Source: Mycobacterium sp. IDR2000157661 (GTDB lineage Bacteria > Actinomycetota > Actinomycetes > Mycobacteriales > Mycobacteriaceae). From it: 64,000 nucleotides of DNA. The number at the start of each line of letters is the position of its first letter. The stretch's first letter is position 1. The position numbers and the translations under genes are program-made. The stretch lies in the NCBI RefSeq assembly GCF_022317005.1, contig NZ_CP081006.1, positions 3,472,001-3,536,000 on the forward strand. Direction: 5' to 3'. The notes under the pieces were generated by a model. It saw nothing but the letters and a program-made list of their open reading frames with translations, made no database searches and was not told the DNA's origin. Shown in pieces: positions 55,884-64,000 of the stretch.

Positions 55884-56252
55884 GTGCGGGCAGGAGTGGG
55901 AATCCTCGACAGGTTCCGGCGCACTACGCGCCGCGGCAAGGCGCCGGGCAGCGACCCGGCGGCGGATCTGAAGTATCTGCGCCAGTGGGTCGCCGAGCAC
56001 ACCGGTGTCGAGGCGTTCGTCGAACCGAAGACCACCGTCACCGAGGTCACCGTGGTGCTCGTGGCCGCCGACGGCGAGTGGACCAGGCGCCGCGCCGGGG
56101 GAGACGCCGGCGCGCGGCGGCTCTCCGAGCGGCTCGACATTCCCGTCTACGACGTGCAGAAGGTCGGCTACCCCCAGCGGATGCGCGACTACGACGAACG
56201 CAGGCGCATCGAACGTCGGCGTGCTGCGCGCGAGGAACTGGACGGGCACTGA
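55884..56252 (+). CDS. Conserved hypothetical protein, ~122 residues
   Basis: Divergent from dlaT. The GTG at 55884 is chosen because GGAGGAG lies six bases upstream; an in-frame ATG at 55869 overlaps that site. The product starts [51 protein letters not shown] and ends in a basic helix ([23 protein letters not shown]). The centre [48 protein letters not shown] looks like one alpha/beta unit. No function is recognised. Its stop lies at the edge of the tandem-repeat array. Confidence 0.75.
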   Translation: MRAGVGILDRFRRTTRRGKAPGSDPAADLKYLRQWVAEHTGVEAFVEPKTTVTEVTVVLVAADGEWTRRRAGGDAGARRLSERLDIPVYDVQKVGYPQRMRDYDERRRIERRRAAREELDGH

Positions 56253-56410
56253 CGAGCGCTTGCGCGAGGAACCGACTAGCACTGACGAGCGCTTGCGCGA
56301 GGAACCGACTAGCACTGACGAGCGCTTGCGCGAGGAACCGACGGCACTGACGAGCGCTTGCGCGAGGAACCGACGGCACTGACGAGCGCTTGCGAGGAAC
56401 CGACTAGCAA
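56251..56410 (+). repeat. Five tandem 32-33-bp repeats with GCGCTTGCGC core
   Basis: Copies begin at 56251, 56284, 56317, 56349 and 56381. The shared core is GACGAGCGCTTGCGCGAGGA; spacing is 33, 33, 32 and 32 bp, and the last copy lacks two bases of the core. GCGC-TT-GCGC is self-complementary in each unit. The array begins inside the end of the upstream gene and stops about 50 bp before ephD. A related unit occurs before ahpE (8603-8683). The position between genes recalls mycobacterial interspersed repeats (MIRU). Confidence 0.92.
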
Positions 56411-56464
56411 TGAGGGCGTCCTTGGTACGGTACCGGCGGTTGCACCCAAGTCACGGGAGGTGTG

Positions 56465-58231
56465 ATGGGGGAGATCGCCGAGCGCTACGTGGACAGCAGT
56501 GACGGCGCGCGCATCGCCGTCTACGAGCAGGGCAACCCCGACGGGCCGACGCTGGTGCTGGTGCACGGCTGGCCGGATACACACCAGTTGTGGAACAGCG
56601 TGGTGCCGCACTTGGCCGAGCGGTTCCGGATCGTGCGCTTCGATGACCGCGGCGTCGGCAAATCGTCCGTGCCCAAGCGTGTCTCGGCCTACCGGATGGC
56701 GCGCTACGCCGACGACTTCGCCGCGGTGATCGCCGCCGTCAGCCCCGGCGAGCCCGTTCACGTGCTGGCCCACGACTGGGGTTCGTCGGCCATCTGGGAG
56801 TACCTCGTCCGGCCGGAGGCCCGCGAGCGGGTCGCGTCGTTCACCTCGATCTCGGGTCCCAGCGCTGACCACCTCAACCGCTACATCATCGGCAGCCTGG
56901 CCCGGCCCTACCGGCCGCGGCGGTTCGCCCGTGGGCTCGCTCAGATGCTGCGCCTGACGTACATGGCACTGTTCTCGATACCGGTGGCGGCTCCGCTGAT
57001 CATCCGTCGGGCGTTCCGTAGAGGCGCGCTGCAGCGGATGCTCACCCACGACGGCATCCCCGCCGAGCGGATCCACCACTCGCCCGACCTGCCCGTCGAC
57101 GCGGCCAACAGTCTGCGGGTCTACGCCGCCAACTACTGGCGCTCGCTGACCAGGGCACGCACGGACCACTACGTCGACGTGCCGGTTCAGCTCGTCGTCA
57201 ACCTCAACGACCGGTTCGTGCGGCCGTACGTCTACGAGGACACGCAGAAGTGGGTGGCGCGGCTGTGGCGGCGCGACATCGTCGCCGGCCACTGGTCGCC
57301 GATGTCACATCCGCAGGTGATCGCACGATCGGTCCTGCAGCTCGTCGATCACCTCGAGGGCAGGCCGCCGGTCCGAGAACTGCTGCGGGCACAGGTGGGT
57401 CGGCCGCGCGAATACTTCAGCGACACACTGGTTTCGGTGACGGGCGCGGGCAGCGGCATCGGCCGGGCGACCGCGCTGGCGTTCGCGCGCGAGGGCGCCG
57501 AGATCGTCGTCAGCGACATCGACGAGGGCACCGTCAAGGAAACCGCGGCCCAGATCGCCGCGCACGGGGGTGTCGCCCACGCCTACACCGTCGACGTGTC
57601 CGACGCCGACGCCGTCGAAAACTTCGTCGACCGGGTGTGTGCCGAACACGGCGTGCCCGACGTCGTGGTCAACAACGCGGGCGTGGGACACGCGGGGCTG
57701 TTCCTCGACACACCGCGCGCCGAGTACGACCGCGTGCTGGCCATCAACTTCGGCGGAGTCGTCAACTGCTGCAGGTCTTTCGGACGACGCATGGTCGACC
57801 GCGGCGCAGGCGGACATGTCGTCAACATCTCGTCGATGGCGGCGTACTCGCCGCAGCAGTCGATGAACGCCTACGCCACCAGCAAGGCCGCGGTGTTCAT
57901 GTTCGGCGACTGCCTGCGCGCCGAACTCGACCGCTCCGGCATCGGGCTGACCACCGTCTGCCCGGGCGTCATCGACACCAACATCGTTCGTACCACCAGG
58001 TTTGACGCGCCTGCCGACAAACGCGCCATGGTCGAGGCCCGACGCGCCCAACTCGAGAAGAGTTTCCACGCCCGCCGTTACGGACCGGACAAGGTCGCCA
58101 AGGCGATCGTCTCGGCGGTGAAGAAGAACAAGCCGATCCGACCTGTCGCGCCCGAGGCCTACCTGGTCTACGGCGTCGCCCACCTGCTGCCGCAGGTGAT
58201 GCGTAGTTCGGCGCGCGCCAGCGTCGTCTAG
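56465..58231 (+). CDS. ephD: EphD-like fusion: alpha/beta hydrolase (epoxide-hydrolase type) plus short-chain dehydrogenase
   Basis: A 588-residue two-domain enzyme. The ATG follows GGGAGG by four bases; a GTG at 56462 is possible. Residues ~1-300 are an alpha/beta hydrolase with [13 protein letters not shown], nucleophile Asp in [12 protein letters not shown] and the His of [11 protein letters not shown]. Residues ~315-588 are an SDR with [24 protein letters not shown] and the Ser-Tyr-Lys set in [20 protein letters not shown]. In M. tuberculosis EphD (Rv2214c) has been linked to mycolic-acid modification; this copy matches it along its full length. It overlaps the aminopeptidase gene tail-to-tail by four bases. 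Confidence 0.93.
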   Translation: MGEIAERYVDSSDGARIAVYEQGNPDGPTLVLVHGWPDTHQLWNSVVPHLAERFRIVRFDDRGVGKSSVPKRVSAYRMARYADDFAAVIAAVSPGEPVHVLAHDWGSSAIWEYLVRPEARERVASFTSISGPSADHLNRYIIGSLARPYRPRRFARGLAQMLRLTYMALFSIPVAAPLIIRRAFRRGALQRMLTHDGIPAERIHHSPDLPVDAANSLRVYAANYWRSLTRARTDHYVDVPVQLVVNLNDRFVRPYVYEDTQKWVARLWRRDIVAGHWSPMSHPQVIARSVLQLVDHLEGRPPVRELLRAQVGRPREYFSDTLVSVTGAGSGIGRATALAFAREGAEIVVSDIDEGTVKETAAQIAAHGGVAHAYTVDVSDADAVENFVDRVCAEHGVPDVVVNNAGVGHAGLFLDTPRAEYDRVLAINFGGVVNCCRSFGRRMVDRGAGGHVVNISSMAAYSPQQSMNAYATSKAAVFMFGDCLRAELDRSGIGLTTVCPGVIDTNIVRTTRFDAPADKRAMVEARRAQLEKSFHARRYGPDKVAKAIVSAVKKNKPIRPVAPEAYLVYGVAHLLPQVMRSSARASVV

Positions 58232-59775
58232 CCGTTGACCGCGATGTCCTCCAGGACCGCGAACATCGTCCGCGTCGGCACACCGGTGCCGCCCTTGCCG
58301 GTGTAGCCCCACGGTCCGCCGGTGTTGTAGGCCGGACCGGCGATGTCGATGTGGGCCCACTGCACGCCCTCGCGGACGAACTCCCGCAGATAGGTGCCCG
58401 CCACCAGCATGCCCGCATACCGTGACCCGCTGACGTTGGCCAGGTCGGCCACCGTCGACTTCAGATCGTCCTTCAGCTCCTCGGGCAGCGGCATGGGCCA
58501 GGCGTTCTCGCCCGCGGCCTGCGAGATCGCGGCGACGCGGTCGCGGAACTCGTCGCTGCCCATCACACCCGGGGTGCGCGCGCCCAGCGCCACCGTCTGG
58601 GCCCCGGTCAGCGTCGACGTCTCGATCAGGTAGTCCGGATCGTCCTCGCAGGCCCGAACGATCGCGTCGGCCAGGATCAGCCTGCCCTCGGCATCGGTGT
58701 TGAGCACCTCGACGGTGATGCCGCCGTACTGGGTCAGCACGTCGCCGGGCCGCTGGGCGGTTGCCGAGGGCATGTTCTCGGCCATCGGAACGGTGGCGGT
58801 CACATCGATGGGTAGCTTCTGCCTGGCGGCCAGCACCACAGTGGCGATGACGGCGGCCGCCCCGCCCATGTCGGAGGTCATGTGATGCATGTTGGCGGCC
58901 GGCTTGATCGAGATGCCGCCGGTGTCGAAGGTGACGCCCTTGCCGACGAGGGCGACTTTCTTGCCCTTCCGCTTCGCGCCCTTGTGGGACAGCCGTACCA
59001 GTCGCGGCAGGCGCGACGAGCCCTTGCCGACGCCGACGATGCCGCCAAAGCCGCCCTTCTCCAGGGCCTTCTCGTCGAGGACTTCCACCTCGAGCCCGGC
59101 AGCATCGCCCAATGCCTTTGCCCGCTTGGCGAATTCGGCGGGATAGAGGTGGCTGGGCGGAGTGTTGACGAAGTCGCGAGCGGTGGCCACTGCGGTGGCG
59201 ATGTCGACGGCTCGGGCCGCTTCTTCCTTTGGTGCTCCTCGCGTGCGCGCGTCCTTCGTCTTCGCTTTGGTGTCGGCGGTCAGCGCGGTGATCGTGCGCA
59301 GTCCGGAATCCTTGGGCGCGGTCTTGTCGCTGCGGAACTCGCTGAACCGGTACGAGCCCAGGATCAGGCCCTCGATCGCGGCGGACAGGTCCAAGTCGGA
59401 CAGCGTCGTGGTGACCGCTTCGGTGCCGTTGAGCGATCGCGCGGCCACGCCCGCGGCCCGGCGGATCACGTCGGCGCTGAAGTCGCGGCTCTTGCCCAGC
59501 CCGACTGCCAGCACGCTGGCCACCGGAAGCGACGGCGCGACGACGCGGGTCAGTTGCTCGGCGCCACCCTTGGCGCCGAGGGCCTCCAGCGCGGCCTCGA
59601 TCTCTGCGACCGCCCGGGCGCCGAGGAACGGGTTGGCGACCACGGTCGCCGTCTTGTCCTCGTCGGCGTTGGCGACGACCGGCACGATCAGCACCGTGCC
59701 GCCTGCCTTGCGTTTGGGCAGCGACGAGCTGACGGTGACGGTGGGCGTCTGATGACCGGATGATGCTGGGCTCAC
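58228..59775 (-). CDS. pepB: Leucyl aminopeptidase (M17 family)
   Basis: A cytosolic M17 metallo-aminopeptidase releasing N-terminal residues. The GTG at 59775 gives ~515 residues; a TTG at 59781 is also possible. The di-metal site motifs are [18 protein letters not shown] (Lys, Asp), [11 protein letters not shown] and the family signature [13 protein letters not shown]. The N-terminal domain is less conserved, as usual. It corresponds to Rv2213 (pepB) and is preceded by the adenylate cyclase gene in the same direction. Confidence 0.95.
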   Translation of the reverse strand: MSPASSGHQTPTVTVSSSLPKRKAGGTVLIVPVVANADEDKTATVVANPFLGARAVAEIEAALEALGAKGGAEQLTRVVAPSLPVASVLAVGLGKSRDFSADVIRRAAGVAARSLNGTEAVTTTLSDLDLSAAIEGLILGSYRFSEFRSDKTAPKDSGLRTITALTADTKAKTKDARTRGAPKEEAARAVDIATAVATARDFVNTPPSHLYPAEFAKRAKALGDAAGLEVEVLDEKALEKGGFGGIVGVGKGSSRLPRLVRLSHKGAKRKGKKVALVGKGVTFDTGGISIKPAANMHHMTSDMGGAAAVIATVVLAARQKLPIDVTATVPMAENMPSATAQRPGDVLTQYGGITVEVLNTDAEGRLILADAIVRACEDDPDYLIETSTLTGAQTVALGARTPGVMGSDEFRDRVAAISQAAGENAWPMPLPEELKDDLKSTVADLANVSGSRYAGMLVAGTYLREFVREGVQWAHIDIAGPAYNTGGPWGYTGKGGTGVPTRTMFAVLEDIAVNG

Positions 59776-59792
59776 GGGCAACCAGCCTATCT

Positions 59793-60884
59793 TCAGCGCG
59801 CGGCGTGCAGGTCATAGGCCGCAACTGCAGCGTCGAAACCTTTGAGCGACAACGGTTCCAGCGCTGCGGCGGGCCAGTCCGGCAGCTGGCCGTATACGTC
59901 GGGGCCGGCCAGGATCTGCCCCGGCGACGCCGCCCCGACCAGCCGGGCGGCGAGGTTGACCGCGGTGCCGAAGTAGTCCCCGCCGATGGCGAGCACCCGC
60001 CCGTAGCCCAGCCCGGCACGCACCTGCAACCCGGCGTCGCGGGCGCGCGGATGCTCGACGAGATCGACCGCCACCTTCGCCAGCAACTCCGGCGTCGAGG
60101 TCACCCACATGACCTCGTCGCCGATGAACTTGACCACCCGCCCGCCGTCGGCGTGCACCAGGTCGGCGATCACGCCCCCGAACTCCAGCAGCAGATCCGA
60201 CAGCTCGTCCGGGCTGAGCCGTTGGGTGAGCGCGGTGAAACCCGTCAGGTCGGCGAAGCCGATGCCGCAGGTGACGCTGGCCGACGCGTCGGTAAGCCCG
60301 CCCTCGAAGTGCACCCGGGCGCTGTTGAGGTGCTGGCGCCACACGACGTCGATCAACGTGCTGAACCGAGAGGTCGATTCGGCGATCGCCCGGTAGGTCC
60401 GGGCCGTCCGGTATTCGTCGCCGCTGTGGCCCATCAAGATGTCGGGCTGGGCGAGGCGCACCATCGTCGAGCCCGCCTCGGCCAGGCGGGCCATGGCGTT
60501 ACCCATCACACGTAGGAAGGCGAGCGCGGGCTCGTCGCCCATGACCGCCTTGACTTCGACCCAGCAGGCGAGCCCGTCGACGTCGGTCTGACTCAACGCC
60601 ACCGCCCCGGGGTCGGACACCGACAGTCCGACGGCCGCCCACGCCTTCGTGACGTCCTCGACCGGCACACCGAGCCGTTCGGCCGCGGTGCGCAGGCTGT
60701 ACGTCGGCGGCCCCGACCACTGCAGGACATCGCCGGCCAGGCCGAACAACCGGCCGCGTCGCTCGGCCTCGACCATCTCCTCGGCGGTGAAGCCCAGCGA
60801 GTCCAGGTAGGCGATCAGCGCCGCCCGCTGGTGCGCGTCGGCTATCCCCGCGGCCTGCAGGGCGTCGAGGTCCACCACCCGCAC
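59793..60884 (-). CDS. Class III adenylate cyclase with N-terminal regulatory domain
   Basis: A 363-residue protein starting with GTG. Residues ~1-185 form an all-helical regulatory region ([56 protein letters not shown]), which in the M. tuberculosis homologue Rv2212 is pH-sensing and fatty-acid responsive. Residues ~200-340 are the class III catalytic domain, with metal Asp in [28 protein letters not shown] and [25 protein letters not shown] (transition-state Asn-x3-Arg). The catalytic set looks complete, so it should make cAMP. Confidence 0.93.
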   Translation of the reverse strand: MRVVDLDALQAAGIADAHQRAALIAYLDSLGFTAEEMVEAERRGRLFGLAGDVLQWSGPPTYSLRTAAERLGVPVEDVTKAWAAVGLSVSDPGAVALSQTDVDGLACWVEVKAVMGDEPALAFLRVMGNAMARLAEAGSTMVRLAQPDILMGHSGDEYRTARTYRAIAESTSRFSTLIDVVWRQHLNSARVHFEGGLTDASASVTCGIGFADLTGFTALTQRLSPDELSDLLLEFGGVIADLVHADGGRVVKFIGDEVMWVTSTPELLAKVAVDLVEHPRARDAGLQVRAGLGYGRVLAIGGDYFGTAVNLAARLVGAASPGQILAGPDVYGQLPDWPAAALEPLSLKGFDAAVAAYDLHAAR

Positions 60885-60949
60885 CAGTGTGCCAACCGCA
60901 GGACCGGATTAGGGTGGTTCGGCGTGACGCACGCTGAGATGAACCTGGA

Positions 60950-62044
60950 ATGAGTGACGTGTTGAAGGGCCCGCTGGAGGACCGGCACCGGCAACTGGGG
61001 GCCAGTTTCGCCGAGTTCGGCGGATGGCTGATGCCGGTGTCCTACGCGGGAACGGTCAGCGAGCACACCTCGACCCGCACCACCGTCGGCCTGTTCGACG
61101 TCAGCCACCTCGGCAAGGCGCTGGTACGGGGTCCCGGCGCGGCGGCCTACGTGAACTCCGCGCTCACCAACGACCTGCGCCGCGTCGGGCCCGGCAAGGC
61201 GCAGTACACGTTGTGCTGCAACGACTCCGGAGGTGTGATCGACGACCTGATCGCCTACTACGTCGCCGACGACGAGATCTTCCTGGTGCCCAACGCCGCC
61301 AATACCGCCGCGGTGGTCGCCGCGCTGGCCGCACAGGCGCCGAGCGGGGTCAGCGTCACCGACGAGCACAGGTCATACGCGGTGCTGGCCGTGCAGGGGC
61401 CGAAGTCGGCCGAGGTGGTCGGCGGGCTGGGCCTGCCGACGGACATGGACTACATGGGCTACGCCGATGCCGACTTCGGCGGTGTGCCGGTGCGGGTATG
61501 CCGGACCGGCTACACCGGCGAGCACGGCTACGAGCTGCTGCCCGAGTGGGACCGAACGGCGGTGGTGTTCGATGCCCTGGTCGAGGCGGTCACCGCGGCA
61601 GGCGGCGAACCCGCGGGCCTGGGCGCCCGCGACACATTGCGCACCGAGATGGGTTATCCGCTGCACGGTCACGAGTTGTCGCCGGAGTTTTCGCCGCTGC
61701 AGGCGCGCTGCGGTTGGGCCATCGGCTGGAAGAAGGACGCGTTCTGGGGGCGCGAGGCGCTGCTGGCGGAGAAGGAGGCCGGTCCACGCCGGCTGCTCCG
61801 GGGACTCAGGGCGACCGGCCGCGGGGTGCTGCGCGCGGACCTGACCGTGCTCGACGGCGACCGCCCCGTGGGCGTGACGACCTCGGGAACGTTCTCTCCG
61901 ACACTGAAAGTCGGCATCGGCTTGGCGTTCATCGACACCGCCGCCGACATCGCCGACGGTGACCGCGTCGCGGTCGATGTTCGCGGTCGCGCGGTGGAGT
62001 GCGAAGTGGTCAGGCCGCCGTTCGTCACCGCAAAAACTCGGTAG
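60950..62044 (+). CDS. gcvT: Aminomethyltransferase GcvT (glycine cleavage T protein)
   Basis: GcvT transfers the methylene group from lipoyl-H-protein to tetrahydrofolate in glycine cleavage. The 364-residue protein has the canonical three-domain plan: [56 protein letters not shown] and [22 protein letters not shown]. It starts with ATG and lies divergent from the adenylate cyclase. ilvE follows after 22 bp. Confidence 0.96.
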   Translation: MSDVLKGPLEDRHRQLGASFAEFGGWLMPVSYAGTVSEHTSTRTTVGLFDVSHLGKALVRGPGAAAYVNSALTNDLRRVGPGKAQYTLCCNDSGGVIDDLIAYYVADDEIFLVPNAANTAAVVAALAAQAPSGVSVTDEHRSYAVLAVQGPKSAEVVGGLGLPTDMDYMGYADADFGGVPVRVCRTGYTGEHGYELLPEWDRTAVVFDALVEAVTAAGGEPAGLGARDTLRTEMGYPLHGHELSPEFSPLQARCGWAIGWKKDAFWGREALLAEKEAGPRRLLRGLRATGRGVLRADLTVLDGDRPVGVTTSGTFSPTLKVGIGLAFIDTAADIADGDRVAVDVRGRAVECEVVRPPFVTAKTR

Positions 62045-62054
62045 TGTGCGGATA

Positions 62055-62067
62055 TACACTTGCTCCA
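62055..62067 (+). promoter_or_regulatory. Candidate leaderless promoter of ilvE
   Basis: A TACACT hexamer (TAnnnT type) at 62055-62060 ends six bases before the ilvE ATG, so a transcript from it would begin at the A of the start codon. No good -35 is visible, which is frequent in mycobacterial leaderless promoters. Read-through from gcvT is the alternative. Confidence 0.35.
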
Positions 62068-63185
62068 TGACTGACGGCCCCCTCGAGTTCACCGTTGAGC
62101 GCAACGCGCACCCGGCGAGCGATGAGGTACGGGCGTCGATTCTCGCCAATCCCGGATTCGGCCAGCACCACACCGACCACATGGTCTCGATCGATTGGCG
62201 GACCGACGGGGCCGAGGGTGCGGGATGGCAGAACGCCCGGGTGATTCCGTACGGCCCCATCGAGCTCGACCCGTCGGCGATAGTGCTGCACTACGCGCAG
62301 GAGATCTTCGAGGGGCTCAAGGCCTACCGCTGGGCGGACGGGTCCATCGTGTCGTTCCGGCCGGAGGCCAACGCCGGGCGGCTGCGCACCTCGGCGCGCC
62401 GGATGGCGATCCCCGAACTGCCCGAAGAGGTCTTCATCGAATCGTTGCGCCAGTTGATCGCCGTCGACGAGGCGTGGGTGCCGCCGGCCGGGGGTGAGGA
62501 GTCGCTGTACCTGCGCCCGTTCGTCATCGCCACCGAACCGGGACTGGGGGTGCGGCCGGCGAATCAGTACCGCTATCTGGTGATCGCCTCACCGGCCGGC
62601 GCCTACTTCACGGGCGGCATCAAGCCGGTGAGCGTGTGGTTGTCCACCGAGTACGTCCGCGCCTGCCCGGGCGGAACGGGGGCGGCGAAGTTCGGCGGCA
62701 ACTACGCGGCGTCGCTGCTGGCGCAGGCCCAGGCCGCCGACAACGGCTGCGACCAGGTGGTGTGGCTCGACGCCGCCGAGCGCCGCTACGTCGAGGAGAT
62801 GGGCGGCATGAACCTGTTCTTCGTCTTCGGCAGCGGCGGGTCGGCGCGGCTGGTCACCCCCGAGCTGAGCGGGTCCATCCTGCCCGGCGTGACGCGAGAC
62901 TCGTTGCTGCAGTTGGCCACCGACGCCGGGTTCACCGTCGAGGAACGCAAGATCGACGTCGACGAGTGGCAGAAGAAGGCGGCCGCGGGGGAGATCACCG
63001 AGGTGTTCGCCTGCGGGACCGCTGCGGTGATCACCCCGGTGGGCCGGGTCAAGCACGCCGAGGGCGAGTTCAGCATCGCCGACGGCGAGCCCGGCGAGAT
63101 CACGATGGCCCTGCGGGACACACTGACGGGACTGCAACGCGGGATGTTCGCCGACACGCACGGTTGGATGGCCCGGCTGGGCTAG
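62067..63185 (+). CDS. ilvE: Branched-chain amino acid aminotransferase IlvE
   Basis: A fold-type IV PLP enzyme that performs the last step of Ile, Leu and Val synthesis. The 372-residue protein begins [21 protein letters not shown]. Conserved regions are [47 protein letters not shown], the Schiff-base Lys in [25 protein letters not shown] and [13 protein letters not shown]. The sequence matches M. tuberculosis IlvE (Rv2210c) nearly throughout. In mycobacteria it can also transaminate methionine precursor ketomethiobutyrate. Convergent with the MerR gene, with no gap. Confidence 0.97.
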   Translation: MTDGPLEFTVERNAHPASDEVRASILANPGFGQHHTDHMVSIDWRTDGAEGAGWQNARVIPYGPIELDPSAIVLHYAQEIFEGLKAYRWADGSIVSFRPEANAGRLRTSARRMAIPELPEEVFIESLRQLIAVDEAWVPPAGGEESLYLRPFVIATEPGLGVRPANQYRYLVIASPAGAYFTGGIKPVSVWLSTEYVRACPGGTGAAKFGGNYAASLLAQAQAADNGCDQVVWLDAAERRYVEEMGGMNLFFVFGSGGSARLVTPELSGSILPGVTRDSLLQLATDAGFTVEERKIDVDEWQKKAAAGEITEVFACGTAAVITPVGRVKHAEGEFSIADGEPGEITMALRDTLTGLQRGMFADTHGWMARLG

Positions 63186-64000
63186 TCAGGCCGAGTATCT
63201 CTCGAAGTCTCGTTGCAACAGTCGTTCGAGGTCGGACACCTCCCATCGATCTGCCGCCCCTTTTTCGCCGGGGTCGTAGTTCACCAGGTAGGCCCGGTTG
63301 TCGTCCGACGCGGCAAATCTCGGCTCGGGTGGTAGGTCGGGAACGAAGCAGTCCATGCCCACCCTGGTCTCCGTTTGACCGACCAGCATCATCGGAACCG
63401 CAAGAAGCTTGTCAGGGGTGTAGGGGATCGACCAACCAGGATATTCACGGACCACCCGGACGTATCCCTCCGTGAGGCCGAGTTCTCGCGCGAATTTTCG
63501 AATCCTTCGGGGAATGTGCTCACTGAGGTCGTAGCGGGTGCCGTAGCCACGCGTGGAGAATGCGTTGTTGAACAGCGTCCCGCTCCGGGGCAAGTCCCAG
63601 TACTCACCGATTGCGGACATCCTGCTGCGAAACATTGAGGACTGATCAAGCGCCACGATGTCTGGACGCACGCCGTTATCGCGAAGGCGCTCGCTCGCGT
63701 CCTGCAACGTGGCCGCGATTGCCCTCGACGTGCGCGGTATTGCGGCGCGCGCCGCCTCGAAGGCGTCGGCGATCTCCCGATCGGTGTGGTCGAGAATGAG
63801 AGCAGCCCCGCCCACCACGTAGCCCCGCTGGATGAGGTGAGTGATGCGGTCGAGTCGGCGTACGTCGTCGTCGCTGTAGCGGCGTCCGCCTCGAACCCGC
63901 GTGGGGGCGACCATTCCCTGACGTTCATAGAACCGCAGCGTCTTACCGTCGATGCCCGTCATCTCCGTCACAGCGGACGCGCTGTACCCACTGTGCCCTG
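63186..64000 (-). CDS. MerR-family transcriptional regulator (5' end outside window)
   Basis: The N-terminal winged HTH of MerR type is clear: GYSASAVTEMTGIDGKTLRFYERQGMVAPTRVRGGRRYSDDDVRRLDRITHLIQRGYVVGGAALIL. The frame is still open at the right edge and the codons before the GTG at 63971 already read as MerR sequence (GYSASA), so the true start lies beyond the window. The C-terminal part of about 190 residues (...GYWSLPRSGTL-like EYWDLPRSGTLFNNAF, YVRVVREYPGWSIPYTPDKLLAVPM) is not the usual short dimer helix; it may be an effector domain. Ligand unknown. Confidence 0.85.
   Translation of the reverse strand, partial: GHSGYSASAVTEMTGIDGKTLRFYERQGMVAPTRVRGGRRYSDDDVRRLDRITHLIQRGYVVGGAALILDHTDREIADAFEAARAAIPRTSRAIAATLQDASERLRDNGVRPDIVALDQSSMFRSRMSAIGEYWDLPRSGTLFNNAFSTRGYGTRYDLSEHIPRRIRKFARELGLTEGYVRVVREYPGWSIPYTPDKLLAVPMMLVGQTETRVGMDCFVPDLPPEPRFAASDDNRAYLVNYDPGEKGAADRWEVSDLERLLQRDFERYSA

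Noticed and set aside
56251..56410. CRISPR array
   Set aside because: The 32-33-bp units abut each other without unique spacers, and no cas genes are nearby; this is a tandem repeat.
57305..60019. A 904-codon minus-strand frame running across ephD and pepB
   Set aside because: It reads through two real genes in a wrong frame and has low-complexity Arg/Gly/Asp composition.

Overview
The window comes from a high-GC mycobacterium, most likely a fast-growing Mycolicibacterium-type species. The evidence is the FAS-II mycolic-acid cluster (kasB-kasA-acpM-fabD with mabR), ptpA/ptkA, ephD, Hip1-like secreted esterases, the RNase HI-phosphatase fusion, and a backbone gene order that, from memory, follows the M. 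tuberculosis segment from about kasB (Rv2246) down to ilvE (Rv2210c). Many genes overlap by ATGA or GTGA, and several promoters look leaderless.

Layout. 1-7254: FAS-II elongation genes, the regulator mabR and pyruvate dehydrogenase E1 (aceE), all on the minus strand, with an inverted-repeat operator before fabD. 7456-9266: a putative lipoprotein, a DUF3052 protein, the peroxiredoxin ahpE and a tRNA-Val(UAC). 9267-17067: an accessory segment directly after the tRNA, made of a 26-codon VOC-domain remnant and a 7.2-kb gene for a secreted multidomain protein (Ig/VCBS-like modules, three YVTN beta-propellers, a C-terminal alpha/beta hydrolase). 17116-24054: cobalamin genes (cobD, cobC, an RNase HI-phosphatase fusion), SURF1, ptpA/ptkA, a Nif3-like protein and a zinc-ribbon protein. 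24045-26952: small accessory genes, including an internally deleted 2OG-Fe(II) oxygenase. 26969-27379: RNase P RNA. 27393-36074: CYTH-CHAD protein, enoyl-CoA hydratase, panB, a wax-ester/DGAT acyltransferase, two Hip1-type esterases and a proline-rich repeat protein.

36329-51131: nitrogen block (glnA2-glnE, and glnA1 further on) split by a thioesterase/F420-type oxidoreductase pair and a four-gene operon, dabB-dabA-PII-like-carbonic anhydrase-like, which looks like a DAB inorganic-carbon pump. The carbonic anhydrase-like protein keeps the zinc ligands but lacks the catalytic Arg. 51136-64000: lipoate genes (lipA, lipB), a TIGR01777 SDR, dlaT (E2), a small conserved gene with a tandem-repeat tract, ephD, leucyl aminopeptidase, a class III adenylate cyclase, gcvT, ilvE and a MerR regulator cut by the window end.

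Functional links: aceE, dlaT, lipA and lipB cover pyruvate dehydrogenase and its lipoylation (gcvT is also lipoate-dependent); GlnE can adenylylate GlnA1 at Tyr406 while GlnA2 has Trp at that place; PtkA/PtpA form a kinase-phosphatase pair; the DAB operon suggests CO2/bicarbonate supply for carboxylation reactions.
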